Shown in pieces: positions 34,341-41,595 of a DNA stretch of 64,000 nucleotides. The translations under genes were made by a program, and so were the position numbers. The notes beneath the pieces were generated by a model. The model had not been told where the DNA came from and did not search any database. It saw only the letters and a program-made list of their open reading frames with translations. Origin of the DNA: Bradyrhizobium sp. 170 (lineage in GTDB: Bacteria; Pseudomonadota; Alphaproteobacteria; Rhizobiales; Xanthobacteraceae); contig NZ_CP064703.1 of NCBI RefSeq assembly GCF_023101085.1, positions 2,976,001-3,040,000 on the forward strand, in the 5' to 3' direction. Each line of letters starts with the position of its first letter. Within the stretch, counting starts at the first letter, position 1.

Positions 34341-35570
34341 ATGCCAGAGACACTGATCAAGGTCGATCTTTCGAAGTCGGCCTACGACAACGACATGATT
34401 CACAACCGCTGGCATCCCGATATCCCGATGGTTTCGTGGGTCAACCCCGGCGACGATTTCATCATCGAGACCTATGACTGGACCGGCGGTTTCATCAAGA
34501 ACAACGATTCCGCCGACGACGTGCGCGACATCGATCTGTCGATCGTGCATTTCCTGTCCGGCCCGATCGGCGTCAAGGGCGCCGAGCCTGGAGATTTGCT
34601 GGTGGTCGACCTGCTCGACGTCGGTCCGCTGAAGGAAAGCCTCTGGGGCTTTAACGGCTTCTTCTCCAAGCAAAATGGCGGCGGCTTCCTGACCGATCAT
34701 TTCCCGCTGGCGCAGAAGTCGATCTGGGACATCAAGGGTCTCTACACGTCGTCGCGTCACATTCCCGGCGTGAATTTTGCCGGCCTGATCCACCCGGGCC
34801 TGATCGGCTGTCTGCCGGATCCGAAATTGCTCGCGACCTGGAACGAGCGTGAGACTGCGCTGATCGCGACCAATCCGACCCGTGTGCCGGGCCTCGCCAA
34901 TCCGCCGTTCGCGGCGACCGCCCATGCCGGCCGTGCCAAGGGCGACGCGAAGGCCAAGGTCGGCGCCGAAGGCGCCCGCACCGTGCCGCCGCGCGAGCAT
35001 GGCGGCAATTGCGACATCAAGGATCTGTCGCGCGGCTCGAAGATCTTCTTCCCGGTCTATGTGCCGGGCGGCGGGCTCTCGATGGGCGACCTGCATTTCA
35101 GCCAGGGCGACGGCGAGATCACCTTCTGCGGCGCGATCGAAATGGCCGGCTGGCTGCACCTGAAGGTCGATATCATCAAGGACGGGGTGGCAAAGTACGG
35201 CATCAAGAACCCCGTGTTCAAGCCGTCGCCGATCACGCCGAACTACAAGGACTACCTGATCTTCGAAGGCATTTCGGTCGACGAGGCCGGCAAGCAGCAT
35301 TATCTCGACGTCCACATCGCCTATCGTCAGGCGTGCCTGAACGCGATCGAGTATCTCAAGAAGTTCGGCTACTCCGGTGCGCAGGCCTATTCGATCCTCG
35401 GTACCGCGCCGTGTCAGGGCCACATATCAGGCGTGGTCGACGTGCCGAACGCCTGCGCGACGCTCTGGCTGCCGACGGAGATCTTCGACTTCGACATCAT
35501 GCCGTCGTCGGCGGGCCCGATCAAACACATTACGGGCGACATCCAGATGCCGATCTCGCCGGACAAGTGA
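34341..35570 (+). CDS. fmdA: Formamidase (acetamidase/formamidase family)
   Basis: A 409-residue FmdA/AmdA enzyme. The N-terminus MPETLIKVDLSKSAYDNDMI, FSKQNGGGFLTDHFPLAQKS, the metal-site-like HPGLIGCLPDP and GGGLSMGDLHFSQGDGEI are all family hallmarks. It hydrolyses formamide (and perhaps acetamide) to ammonia and formate in the cytosol, consistent with the formamidase studied in Methylophilus methylotrophus. AGGGGAGC precedes the ATG. It is directly behind the transporter genes, which is the arrangement expected for amide use as nitrogen source. Confidence 0.93.
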   Translation: MPETLIKVDLSKSAYDNDMIHNRWHPDIPMVSWVNPGDDFIIETYDWTGGFIKNNDSADDVRDIDLSIVHFLSGPIGVKGAEPGDLLVVDLLDVGPLKESLWGFNGFFSKQNGGGFLTDHFPLAQKSIWDIKGLYTSSRHIPGVNFAGLIHPGLIGCLPDPKLLATWNERETALIATNPTRVPGLANPPFAATAHAGRAKGDAKAKVGAEGARTVPPREHGGNCDIKDLSRGSKIFFPVYVPGGGLSMGDLHFSQGDGEITFCGAIEMAGWLHLKVDIIKDGVAKYGIKNPVFKPSPITPNYKDYLIFEGISVDEAGKQHYLDVHIAYRQACLNAIEYLKKFGYSGAQAYSILGTAPCQGHISGVVDVPNACATLWLPTEIFDFDIMPSSAGPIKHITGDIQMPISPDK

Positions 35571-35584
35571 TCCCTGCGCGAGAA

Positions 35585-35624
35585 GGATGCGGGACGGCTT
35601 AAGCGTGACGGCCGCCCCGCATCC
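35585..35624 (+). other. Intercistronic hairpin between fmdA and fmdB
   Basis: GGATGCGGG (35585-35593) pairs perfectly with CCCGCATCC (35616-35624), extended by CGGC/GCCG after a one-base bulge. It sits 15 bases after the fmdA stop, without a T-run, and probably affects message stability or read-through. Confidence 0.6.
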
Positions 35625-35662
35625 AACGTCGTGATCATCCAACCATCGCGCGAGAAAACCAG

Positions 35663-36004
35663 ATGCCCGTCTACGAATATCTCTGCAACGATTGCGGCCC
35701 GTTCACGGACATGCGGCCGATGGCCGAATGCGACGATCCGCAGGACTGCCCGCAATGCGAGAACGTTTCGCCGCGTGTGATCCTGACCGCGCCGGCGTTC
35801 TTCTGCATGCCGTCGGACAAGCGGAAAGCGCACGCCACCAATGAGCGTAGCGCCAACGCGCCGAAGACGCTCGGTGAATACAAGGCCTCACACGGCCCCG
35901 GCTGCGGCTGCTGTTCGAGCCAGAAGCCGGCGCGCCTAGTGACGAAGACAAAGAGCGGCGCCAAGGGCTTTCCGACCGCACGTCCATGGATGATCAGCCA
36001 CTGA
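35663..36004 (+). CDS. fmdB: FmdB family zinc-ribbon protein
   Basis: A 113-residue protein with an N-terminal FmdB zinc ribbon: CNDC at about residues 9-12 and CPQC near 33-36, within PVYEYLCNDCGPFTD. The C-terminal part has a second Cys group (GPGCGCCSSQKP) and a basic tail. FmdB was named as a putative regulator in the Methylophilus formamidase cluster, and its function is still unclear. It lies between fmdA and amiE in the same orientation. Confidence 0.9.
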   Translation: MPVYEYLCNDCGPFTDMRPMAECDDPQDCPQCENVSPRVILTAPAFFCMPSDKRKAHATNERSANAPKTLGEYKASHGPGCGCCSSQKPARLVTKTKSGAKGFPTARPWMISH

Positions 36005-36046
36005 GGCGCGATCCTTCAAACTCAAACCAGAACAAGAGGCGATCCA

Positions 36047-37087
36047 ATGCTCCACGGTGACATTTCCTCCAGCAAAGACGCGGTCGGCGTCGCAGTCGTC
36101 AACTACAAAATGCCGCGCCTGCACACCAGGGCCGAGGTGCTCGACAATGCCCGCAAGATCGCCGACATGGTGGTGGGCATGAAGACGGGATTGCCGGGCA
36201 TGGATCTCGTGATCTTCCCGGAATACTCCACCCACGGCATCATGTACGACTCCAAGGAGATGTACGAGACTGCCTCGCAGATCCCGGGCGCCGAGACGGA
36301 AATCTTCGCCGAAGCCTGCCGCAAGGCCAAAGTGTGGGGCGTGTTCTCGCTCACCGGCGAGCGCCACGAGGAGCATCCGCACAAGGCGCCGTACAACACC
36401 CTGATCCTGATGAACGACCAGGGCATGATCGTCCAGAAATACCGCAAGATCATGCCATGGGTGCCGATCGAAGGCTGGTATCCCGGCAACTGCACCTATG
36501 TGTCCGATGGCCCGAAGGGTCTGAAGGTGAGCCTGATCATTTGCGACGACGGCAATTTTCCGGAAATCTGGCGCGACTGCGCCATGAAGGGCGCCGAGCT
36601 GATCGTGCGCTGCCAGGGTTACATGTATCCGGCCAAGGAACAGCAGATCCTGATTTCCAAGGCGATGGCCTGGGCCAATAATGTCTATGTCGCGGTCGCC
36701 AATGCCGCCGGTTTTGATGGCGTCTATTCCTATTTCGGCCACTCCGCGATCATCGGCTTCGACGGCCGCACGCTGGGCGAGACCGGCGAGGAGGAGTACG
36801 GCATCCAGTACGCCGGACTGTCGAAGAGCCTGATCCGCGATGCGCGCCGCAACGGCCAGTCGCAGAACCATCTCTTCAAGCTGCTGCATCGCGGCTATAC
36901 CGGCATGATCAATTCCGGTGAGGGCGCGAAGGGCGTCGCGTCCTGCCCCTATGATTTCTACAAGAAATGGATCGACGATCCGGAAGGCACACGCGAAATG
37001 GTCGAGGCGATGACCCGCCCGACGGTTGGGACCGACGAGTGCCCGATCGACGGCATCCCGAATGAGCTGACGGGAAGCAATTACTAG
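36047..37087 (+). CDS. amiE: Aliphatic amidase
   Basis: A 346-residue nitrilase-superfamily amidase. The catalytic triad is visible at the canonical numbers: Glu59 (IFPEYS), Lys134 (QKYRKIMPW) and Cys166 (LIICDDGN). Length and sequence ([22 protein letters not shown] block, [20 protein letters not shown]) match AmiE rather than the shorter formamidase AmiF. It hydrolyses short amides such as acetamide or propionamide to the acid and ammonia in the cytosol. AGAGG precedes the ATG. It ends the urt-fmd-ami operon. Its TAG stop is shared with the end of an IS element: TA is the target and G is the first base of the IS. Removal of the IS would still leave TAG, so the protein is unchanged. Confidence 0.93.
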   Translation: MLHGDISSSKDAVGVAVVNYKMPRLHTRAEVLDNARKIADMVVGMKTGLPGMDLVIFPEYSTHGIMYDSKEMYETASQIPGAETEIFAEACRKAKVWGVFSLTGERHEEHPHKAPYNTLILMNDQGMIVQKYRKIMPWVPIEGWYPGNCTYVSDGPKGLKVSLIICDDGNFPEIWRDCAMKGAELIVRCQGYMYPAKEQQILISKAMAWANNVYVAVANAAGFDGVYSYFGHSAIIGFDGRTLGETGEEEYGIQYAGLSKSLIRDARRNGQSQNHLFKLLHRGYTGMINSGEGAKGVASCPYDFYKKWIDDPEGTREMVEAMTRPTVGTDECPIDGIPNELTGSNY

Positions 37088-37177
37088 AGCGGGATGGGTC
37101 TAGTTTGAATCGATTGAGGATTCCCAAATCGGAAGGCTTCTGATTCAACATGCTGGCTGGGAAGGAGGCCAGCATGG

Positions 37178-37528
37178 ATGGGAAAACCCTATTCGAACGA
37201 CCTTCGTGAGCGGGTGGTGAAGGCTGTCATCAAAGGCGGCCTGTCGAGGCATCAGGCGGCCGCCCAATTTGGGGTGGGCATCAGCACGGCGATCAACTGG
37301 GTACAGCGCTTCCACGAGACCGGCAGCGTCAAGCCGGACCAGATCGGCGGCTATAGGCCAAAGAAGATTGCGGGGCCGCACCGCGAATGGCTGATGCAAC
37401 GGTGCCGGAAGGATTTTACCGTGCGCGGGCTGGTGGCCGAACTCGCTGTGCGTGGGCTCAAGGTCGATTACCGCACGATGTGGGAGTTCCTCCACGCTGA
37501 GAAGCTCAGTTACAAAAAAAGACGCTGA
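37178..37528 (+). CDS. IS630 transposase, N-terminal frame (OrfA)
   Basis: A 116-residue first frame. It has the helix-turn-helix region of IS630 transposases ([20 protein letters not shown], then a second HTH-like [19 protein letters not shown]). It ends just after a run of seven A (37514-37520). A -1 slip on this run joins it to the catalytic frame downstream, which is the known expression mode of many IS630 elements. On its own it would be a DNA-binding protein. Confidence 0.85.
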   Translation: MGKPYSNDLRERVVKAVIKGGLSRHQAAAQFGVGISTAINWVQRFHETGSVKPDQIGGYRPKKIAGPHREWLMQRCRKDFTVRGLVAELAVRGLKVDYRTMWEFLHAEKLSYKKRR

Positions 37529-37569
37529 TTGCCGCCGAGCAGGATCGTCCCGATGTTGCCCGTCGGCGG

Positions 37570-38121
37570 ATGCAGTGGACCAAGTATCAGAATCGGATCG
37601 ATCCCACTCGGCTGGTGTTCATCGACGAGACCTGGACCAAAACCAATATGGCGCCGCTACGGGGCTGGGCGCCGCGTGGTCAACGTCTCAAAGCCAAGGT
37701 GCCGCACGGCCGCTGGCACACCATGACCTTCATGGCCGCTTTGCGCCACGATCGCATCACCGCTCCCTGGTTCATCGAGGGGCCAATCAACGGCGAAGCC
37801 TTCCTTCTCTACATCGAGAAGGTTTTGGTTCCGACCCTGCGGCCCGGCGACATCGTGGTCATGGACAATCTTGGCTCGCACAAGGCCCGCGCCGTGCGTC
37901 GCGCCATCCGTGCCGCCGGCGCAAGACTCTTCTACCTGCCGAAATACTCGCCAGATCTCAACCCAATCGAGCAGTTCTTTGCCAAGTTCAAACACTGGCT
38001 GCGCAAAGCCGCGCAGCGAACCACCGAGGCCGTCTACGATGCTATCGCTCCAATCCTCGACACCGTATCACCGGCCGAATGCGCCAATTACTTCGCCAAC
38101 GCCGGTTATGACCAAACCTAG
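37570..38121 (+). CDS. IS630 transposase, catalytic frame (OrfB)
   Basis: A 183-residue second frame, -1 relative to OrfA and open back to the A7 run. The DDE triad is visible: Asp in [12 protein letters not shown], Asp in [11 protein letters not shown] and Glu in [17 protein letters not shown], with the spacing of the IS630/Tc1 class. It probably has no independent start and is made as a fusion with OrfA by frameshifting. Confidence 0.87.
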   Translation: MQWTKYQNRIDPTRLVFIDETWTKTNMAPLRGWAPRGQRLKAKVPHGRWHTMTFMAALRHDRITAPWFIEGPINGEAFLLYIEKVLVPTLRPGDIVVMDNLGSHKARAVRRAIRAAGARLFYLPKYSPDLNPIEQFFAKFKHWLRKAAQRTTEAVYDAIAPILDTVSPAECANYFANAGYDQT

Positions 38122-38136
38122 ACTCATCACGCTCTA

Positions 38137-38523
38137 GACCGCTGAAAGCCGGTCCGGCCACATCGCCGCGGAGCCGGTCGAGCGCGACTTCGGCTCAGGC
38201 GCTTCGCGCTGGCCTGCCAGGTCGTCGATGCGCTGAGCGATGGGCCGTCGGCGCGCCATCGGCCGCGCGAAGGGGGGCGTCCGGGCCCGGCTTTTCTTTC
38301 GGAACTGCGTCCCTGCCGCGAATGCCGGCAGGAGCGGAGCGGTGAGGGGAACGAGGGGGAGCCTGCAGGGCACGCCATCTTCCGTGAACCGCCACGTCGG
38401 AAGGATTAGTACCAATGATCCCGGTGTCTTATCCAACGCGCTCATTGTGGAACCGATCGGGCGCTGATTCATTTCCGCAAGGATGGCGCAATGGCGCTCG
38501 GCATGCAGTGCCGAAAATTCACT
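38137..38523. other. Intergenic stretch without a supportable gene
   Basis: This is the former amiE downstream region, now beyond the IS. A 112-codon minus-strand frame (38134-38472) is open but has a poor ribosome site, biased Arg/Pro/Ala content and no recognisable motif. I would not call it a gene. Confidence 0.5.
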
Positions 38524-39399
38524 CTAGTGAGGTATGGACGACCTGACCGCCATGGATGAATCCGCGGGATCCAGTTCGACCGCGCCGTCCGAGCAGACGT
38601 GCGCCCCGGCGATCGCGACTTGTGTCCGGTTGCTTACGCCCAGCTTGCGCATGATTTCGCGGACATGGACTTTCACGGTCGTTTCGGTCATGCCGAGCTT
38701 GCGACCGATCACCTTGTTGGGGTCGCCTTGGCACAGGCAAACGAGAACGGCGTACTGCCGCTCGGTAAACTCGGGCGCGTGCCGCGCGCCGTTGAAGCCG
38801 TGGTCGCGCGGCACGCCAGCCGCCTTGTCGTCGAATGGGGAGCCCTGCTGCTCGTAAAGCCCGTCCTCCGGCCTGAGAGGTGGCGCCTGCGTCTGTTGTT
38901 CAGGCCCCGGAAGCAGTTGCTCCTGGGGAAGGTCGGGCTGTTTGTATTCGATGGGCGCCGGCGCGCTGAAGGTCTGGCTGGCCAGGAAGGCGGTTGGTGG
39001 AAAATAAGTGCCGCCATGAAGGACGAACGAAAGGGCCTGCAACGCGAGCTCGGGCGCCATGGAATTGCTGAAATAACCCTGGGCGCCGCAACGGATTGCA
39101 GCGAGAACGGTGGCGGGATTTTCATCGTCGGAGACGATGGCGAGCGCCGCGTCACGGCGAAGCGTATGCAACACTTGGATCTCGGTGAAGACCTCGTGGG
39201 GAGAGGGAGCGCCGACGCTGTAGATCAGCATGTCGCATACGGCGCGCTCGACGAGTCTTGTGTGGGCGTCGTCAGGGTCGAGCGAAACCAGTTCGACGCT
39301 TTCGTTCCGGGCCCACGGATTTAAAAAGCTCTCTGCGCGAGCTCGTCTGAAGGCCATCGCGTCTACAAGGAAAACCGTCTTCTTAAATGGGACTGACAT
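38524..39399 (-). CDS. LuxR-type regulator with degenerate receiver domain
   Basis: A 291-residue NarL/FixJ-like protein. The N-terminal receiver fold (residues about 7-125) lacks the key residues: the acidic pair is reduced to one Asp (FLVDAMAF), the phospho-acceptor position is Ser61 (CDMLIYSVG), and the Lys loop reads GAQGYFSNSM. Phosphorylation is therefore unlikely. A Gln/Pro-rich linker (about 145-205) leads to an intact LuxR HTH at about 211-263 (FTERQYAVLVCLCQGDPN, TETTVKVHVREIMRKLGV). It points away from the secretion gene cluster that starts about 1.2 kb further on, with an AT-rich region between, and could be its regulator, in the manner of CsgD-type factors. That is inference. Confidence 0.85.
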   Translation of the reverse strand: MSVPFKKTVFLVDAMAFRRARAESFLNPWARNESVELVSLDPDDAHTRLVERAVCDMLIYSVGAPSPHEVFTEIQVLHTLRRDAALAIVSDDENPATVLAAIRCGAQGYFSNSMAPELALQALSFVLHGGTYFPPTAFLASQTFSAPAPIEYKQPDLPQEQLLPGPEQQTQAPPLRPEDGLYEQQGSPFDDKAAGVPRDHGFNGARHAPEFTERQYAVLVCLCQGDPNKVIGRKLGMTETTVKVHVREIMRKLGVSNRTQVAIAGAHVCSDGAVELDPADSSMAVRSSIPH

Positions 39400-39426
39400 A
39401 ACGCGCCCCTTACATTACGTCGTATA

Positions 39427-39457
39427 ACTATCGACAACTACATTCTATGACTATCGA
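39427..39457. promoter_or_regulatory. Direct repeats upstream of the LuxR-type gene
   Basis: ACTATCGA occurs at 39427-39434 and 39450-39457, 23 bases apart (about two helical turns). The second is part of the palindrome CTATCGATAG (39451-39460). They lie in AT-rich DNA 28 bases before the regulator start and may be regulator sites. Confidence 0.4.
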
Positions 39458-39514
39458 TAGATTGCCTCGGGCCCTTCTAGGTCGCTGTGAAACACATCAC
39501 TTAGCATCTTAATT

Positions 39515-39724
39515 GTGCATAAAAGTTTACTCTTGTTCCAAGCGATTGCCAAGAACCGCGAGTGTGACAAGAAATCGTCCAAAACGGGGGAACTGCAGCA
39601 AGATCATAGCCAGAAGGTGGTATTTTTTGAATATAACGGTTGCATAGATGCCAACACCCAACCTCTGCTAAATATATCTTTCGATATGTACGTCCTTGGC
39701 GACGAAGTCGGTACGCTCAAATGA
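39515..39724 (+). CDS. Possible small protein, unrecognised
   Basis: A 69-codon frame from GTG in an AT-rich stretch. The product is MHKSLLLFQAIAKNRECD and onward, ending MYVLGDEVGTLK, with no recognised motif. No convincing ribosome site precedes it, and base composition is unlike neighbouring genes. It could be non-coding leader or promoter DNA for the genes to the right. Listed because it fills most of a 360-base gap. Confidence 0.2.
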   Translation: MHKSLLLFQAIAKNRECDKKSSKTGELQQDHSQKVVFFEYNGCIDANTQPLLNISFDMYVLGDEVGTLK

Positions 39725-39761
39725 GTGAATATCGCCGGCCTGCATCTGCGGACCCATCGCC

Positions 39762-40349
39762 ATGTTTGTCAGCAAGTTGCCTCCAAAACCGGACTTCGAC
39801 CAACTAGCTGCTGCGGCTCCCGCATCGGCAGACCGCCGCACATTCGTTCAGGCCCTGATGGGAAACCTGATCTGCAGCTGGTCGAACAATGAAAGCCTTT
39901 TCATCTACGTGCTCATGATTCTTCTGCGCACCGACGAGGCTTCCGCCGCCGTCGTGTTCGCGACACTGAACACGACCCGCGCGAGACTCGATCTGATCCA
40001 GCGACTGGCCAAGATCAGGGTTTCCGACAAGGCTCTGTCGAAAAATCTGGCTGCTCTCATCGAACGCTTCTCGGAGTCCACCAAGGTTCGCAATGAACTG
40101 AATCATTGCATGTTCATCTTCGATTCCACTGGCGCCATCACCCACACCCAGTCGATGCGATTGGTGGAAACAAGGTCGAGCCTGAAGTTCGGAGAGATAA
40201 AGGCGCTGGACGAAAACCGTCTGCAGGAGATGCTGCGGACGACCCACGAAATGGCGAAAATCAACCGCGAGATCTGGGATCTGCTGCCGCGCCTTGAAGC
40301 GCATGTCTGCGGCGCGCAGCCACACAGCGTGCCCCGCGATGCGGCTTGA
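39762..40349 (+). CDS. Conserved-looking hypothetical protein with RNELNH motif
   Basis: A 195-residue, mostly helical soluble protein of unrecognised family. The segment SESTKVRNELNHCMFIF (near residue 110) contains RNELNH, which fits the Rx4H pattern of HEPN domains, and the helices on either side (ARLDLIQRLAKIRVSDKALS and the Met/Glu-rich C-terminal helix) would suit that fold. One motif is weak evidence. There is no signal peptide. It precedes the repeat-protein/type I secretion cluster on the same strand and could be regulatory. The start has only a poor ribosome site. Confidence 0.6.
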   Translation: MFVSKLPPKPDFDQLAAAAPASADRRTFVQALMGNLICSWSNNESLFIYVLMILLRTDEASAAVVFATLNTTRARLDLIQRLAKIRVSDKALSKNLAALIERFSESTKVRNELNHCMFIFDSTGAITHTQSMRLVETRSSLKFGEIKALDENRLQEMLRTTHEMAKINREIWDLLPRLEAHVCGAQPHSVPRDAA

Positions 40350-40642
40350 GGCAGGCCGGCGATGAGGGACGGTCACGCCTCCAGTTCAATCAACGCCTGA
40401 CTCTTTCCAAGCGCCAACTGCAATCGATGGTTGATATCGCAAGATACAGCGATGCATCTAATGCGTGCATGTTGTTGGCGAAGATGTGTCGGCAAACTGA
40501 CAATGCTGACACCCGCAATAAGGCGAGGTGCCGGCAGTCGGAAGACCCGACATTGAAGAGCACCGCCGCGCTTCGAAGACCGCAGACTTAGAAGATCAGC
40601 GATCTCGTTCCGTCCGCGATGCTCCAATCGCAGGAGCTCGTC

Positions 40643-41458
40643 ATGAGTAAGCCACAGAAGAAGTACGTCCCCAAGAACAATCAGGACCAGGACCAGGATC
40701 AGGACCAGAAGCAAGACCAGTTGCAGGCGCAGGCCAATCTCCAGGCTCAGCTCCAGGGTCAGGGGCAAGGCCAGGGTCAGGGTCAATTGCAGTTTGCCGT
40801 GCAGTCGCTGGATTCCAAGAGCGAGAACGAGAACGACAACGACAATGACAACAAGAACGAGAATGAGAACAAGAACGAGAATACCGTCGACAACAAGCTC
40901 GACAACAAGGTAGATAACGATCTCGACAACGACGTTGACAATACTGTCGACAACAAGATCGACAACAACATCGAAAACAAGATCGAAAACACCGTCGAGA
41001 CCAAGGTAGACGTTGATGTCGATGTGGATGTCGATGTGGACACAAGCGGCCTGAGCACCCCGGTAATCGCTCTCTACGACTTCGACACGCACGGTTCTGT
41101 CGTCATGCCTGACGTCGTGACCCAGACGATGAACGACGGCAACCAGTTCAATATTGATCAGGTCAACAACCTGGTCGATAACGACACCAACAGCTCGTAT
41201 GCCACCTACTATGGCGGCAACGGTGGATCGTGGTGTGAGCCGGGTGCCAGCTTCAGCATGGACGCCAAGATCGAGGGCGGGACGTCCAGGATCGACGCCG
41301 GCGATATTGGCGATCGTGCAAACGTTTCGTCCAGTGCCGATGCAGTTCTCAACCAGTCTGCCTTCGATCAGAACATCACGCAGGGTGCGAACATCCAGTT
41401 CAACAGCATCACCATTCAGGCTGCTGGTGACAATCTGACTGATAACGACATAGGGTAG
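40643..41458 (+). CDS. Low-complexity Gln/Asp/Asn repeat protein, candidate secreted substrate
   Basis: A 271-residue protein of no recognised family. Residues about 12-55 are Gln-rich with QD, QA and GQ dipeptides. Residues about 60-80 are (E/D)N dipeptides. About 81-124 is a tetrapeptide repeat of the form x-(V/I/L)-(D/E)-N, around ten units (TVDN, KLDN, KVDN, DLDN). A VD dipeptide run follows to about 133. The C-terminal 135 residues are ordered-looking and carry QVNNLVDNDTNSS, a motif also present in the next protein. No signal peptide is present, as expected for a type I substrate; RTX nonapeptides are absent. AGGAGC precedes the ATG at 40643. A strong terminator follows. The transporter genes lie just downstream, so export is likely by inference. 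Confidence 0.75.
   Translation: MSKPQKKYVPKNNQDQDQDQDQKQDQLQAQANLQAQLQGQGQGQGQGQLQFAVQSLDSKSENENDNDNDNKNENENKNENTVDNKLDNKVDNDLDNDVDNTVDNKIDNNIENKIENTVETKVDVDVDVDVDVDTSGLSTPVIALYDFDTHGSVVMPDVVTQTMNDGNQFNIDQVNNLVDNDTNSSYATYYGGNGGSWCEPGASFSMDAKIEGGTSRIDAGDIGDRANVSSSADAVLNQSAFDQNITQGANIQFNSITIQAAGDNLTDNDIG
40885..41007 (+). repeat. Twelve-base-period tandem repeat encoding x(V/I/L)DN units
   Basis: About ten imperfect 12-base units (for example GTCGACAACAAG, CTCGACAACAAG, ATCGACAACAAC) encode the tetrapeptide array of the repeat protein. A 6-base GATGTC/GATGTG array follows at about 41012-41043. The units differ mainly in first and third codon positions, so the amino acid pattern is held under selection. 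Confidence 0.85.
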
Positions 41459-41472
41459 TTTTTGCGTTCGAT

Positions 41473-41503
41473 CCGCGCGGCGCCAGCCGCGCGGGTCTTT
41501 TTT
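41473..41503 (+). terminator. Rho-independent terminator
   Basis: The perfect 9-base stem CCGCGCGGC/GCCGCGCGG with the loop GCCA is followed by GTCTTTTTT. It lies 15 bases after the repeat-protein stop and separates that gene from the rest of the cluster, which would let the small repeat protein be made in excess. Confidence 0.92.
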
Positions 41504-41595
41504 GCCAGTCAATTCATTTCAGTCGCTGCAGTTGCCGACACGAACTGAGGGCCGTTACCGCGGCTTCAACAGTTTACGGCGACTGGGAGGTTCCC

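Larger units (their letters stand above)
37087..38134 (+). mobile_element. IS630-family insertion sequence, complete
   Basis: An element of 1048 bases bounded by imperfect inverted ends: GAGCGGGATGGGTCTAG on the left and, read from the right, GAGCGTGATGAGTCTAG (15 of 17 identical). A TA dinucleotide lies outside each end (37085-37086 and 38135-38136), the typical target duplication of IS630/mariner elements. It carries two overlapping transposase frames. The left TA is part of the amiE stop codon. Both ends and the full transposase are intact, so it may be active. Confidence 0.92.

Noticed and set aside
37178..38121. The two transposase frames as a broken pseudogene.
   Set aside because: The frames join by a -1 step on an A7 run, the DDE residues are intact and both ends of the element are complete, so programmed frameshifting is the simpler reading.
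38134..38472. A 112-codon minus-strand frame downstream of the IS element.
   Set aside because: Weak ribosome site, low-information Arg/Pro/Ala content, no family features. Kept only as part of the intergenic note.
40681..41043. Possible CRISPR array because of regular tandem repeats.
   Set aside because: Units are 6-12 bases, in frame, contiguous and without spacers; they encode a patterned protein.
40373..41512. A 379-codon minus-strand frame opposite the repeat protein, with long Val/Leu/Asp runs.
   Set aside because: It is the mirror of the plus-strand repeats. The plus frame has a good ribosome site, a terminator behind it and coherent repeats; the minus frame has neither.
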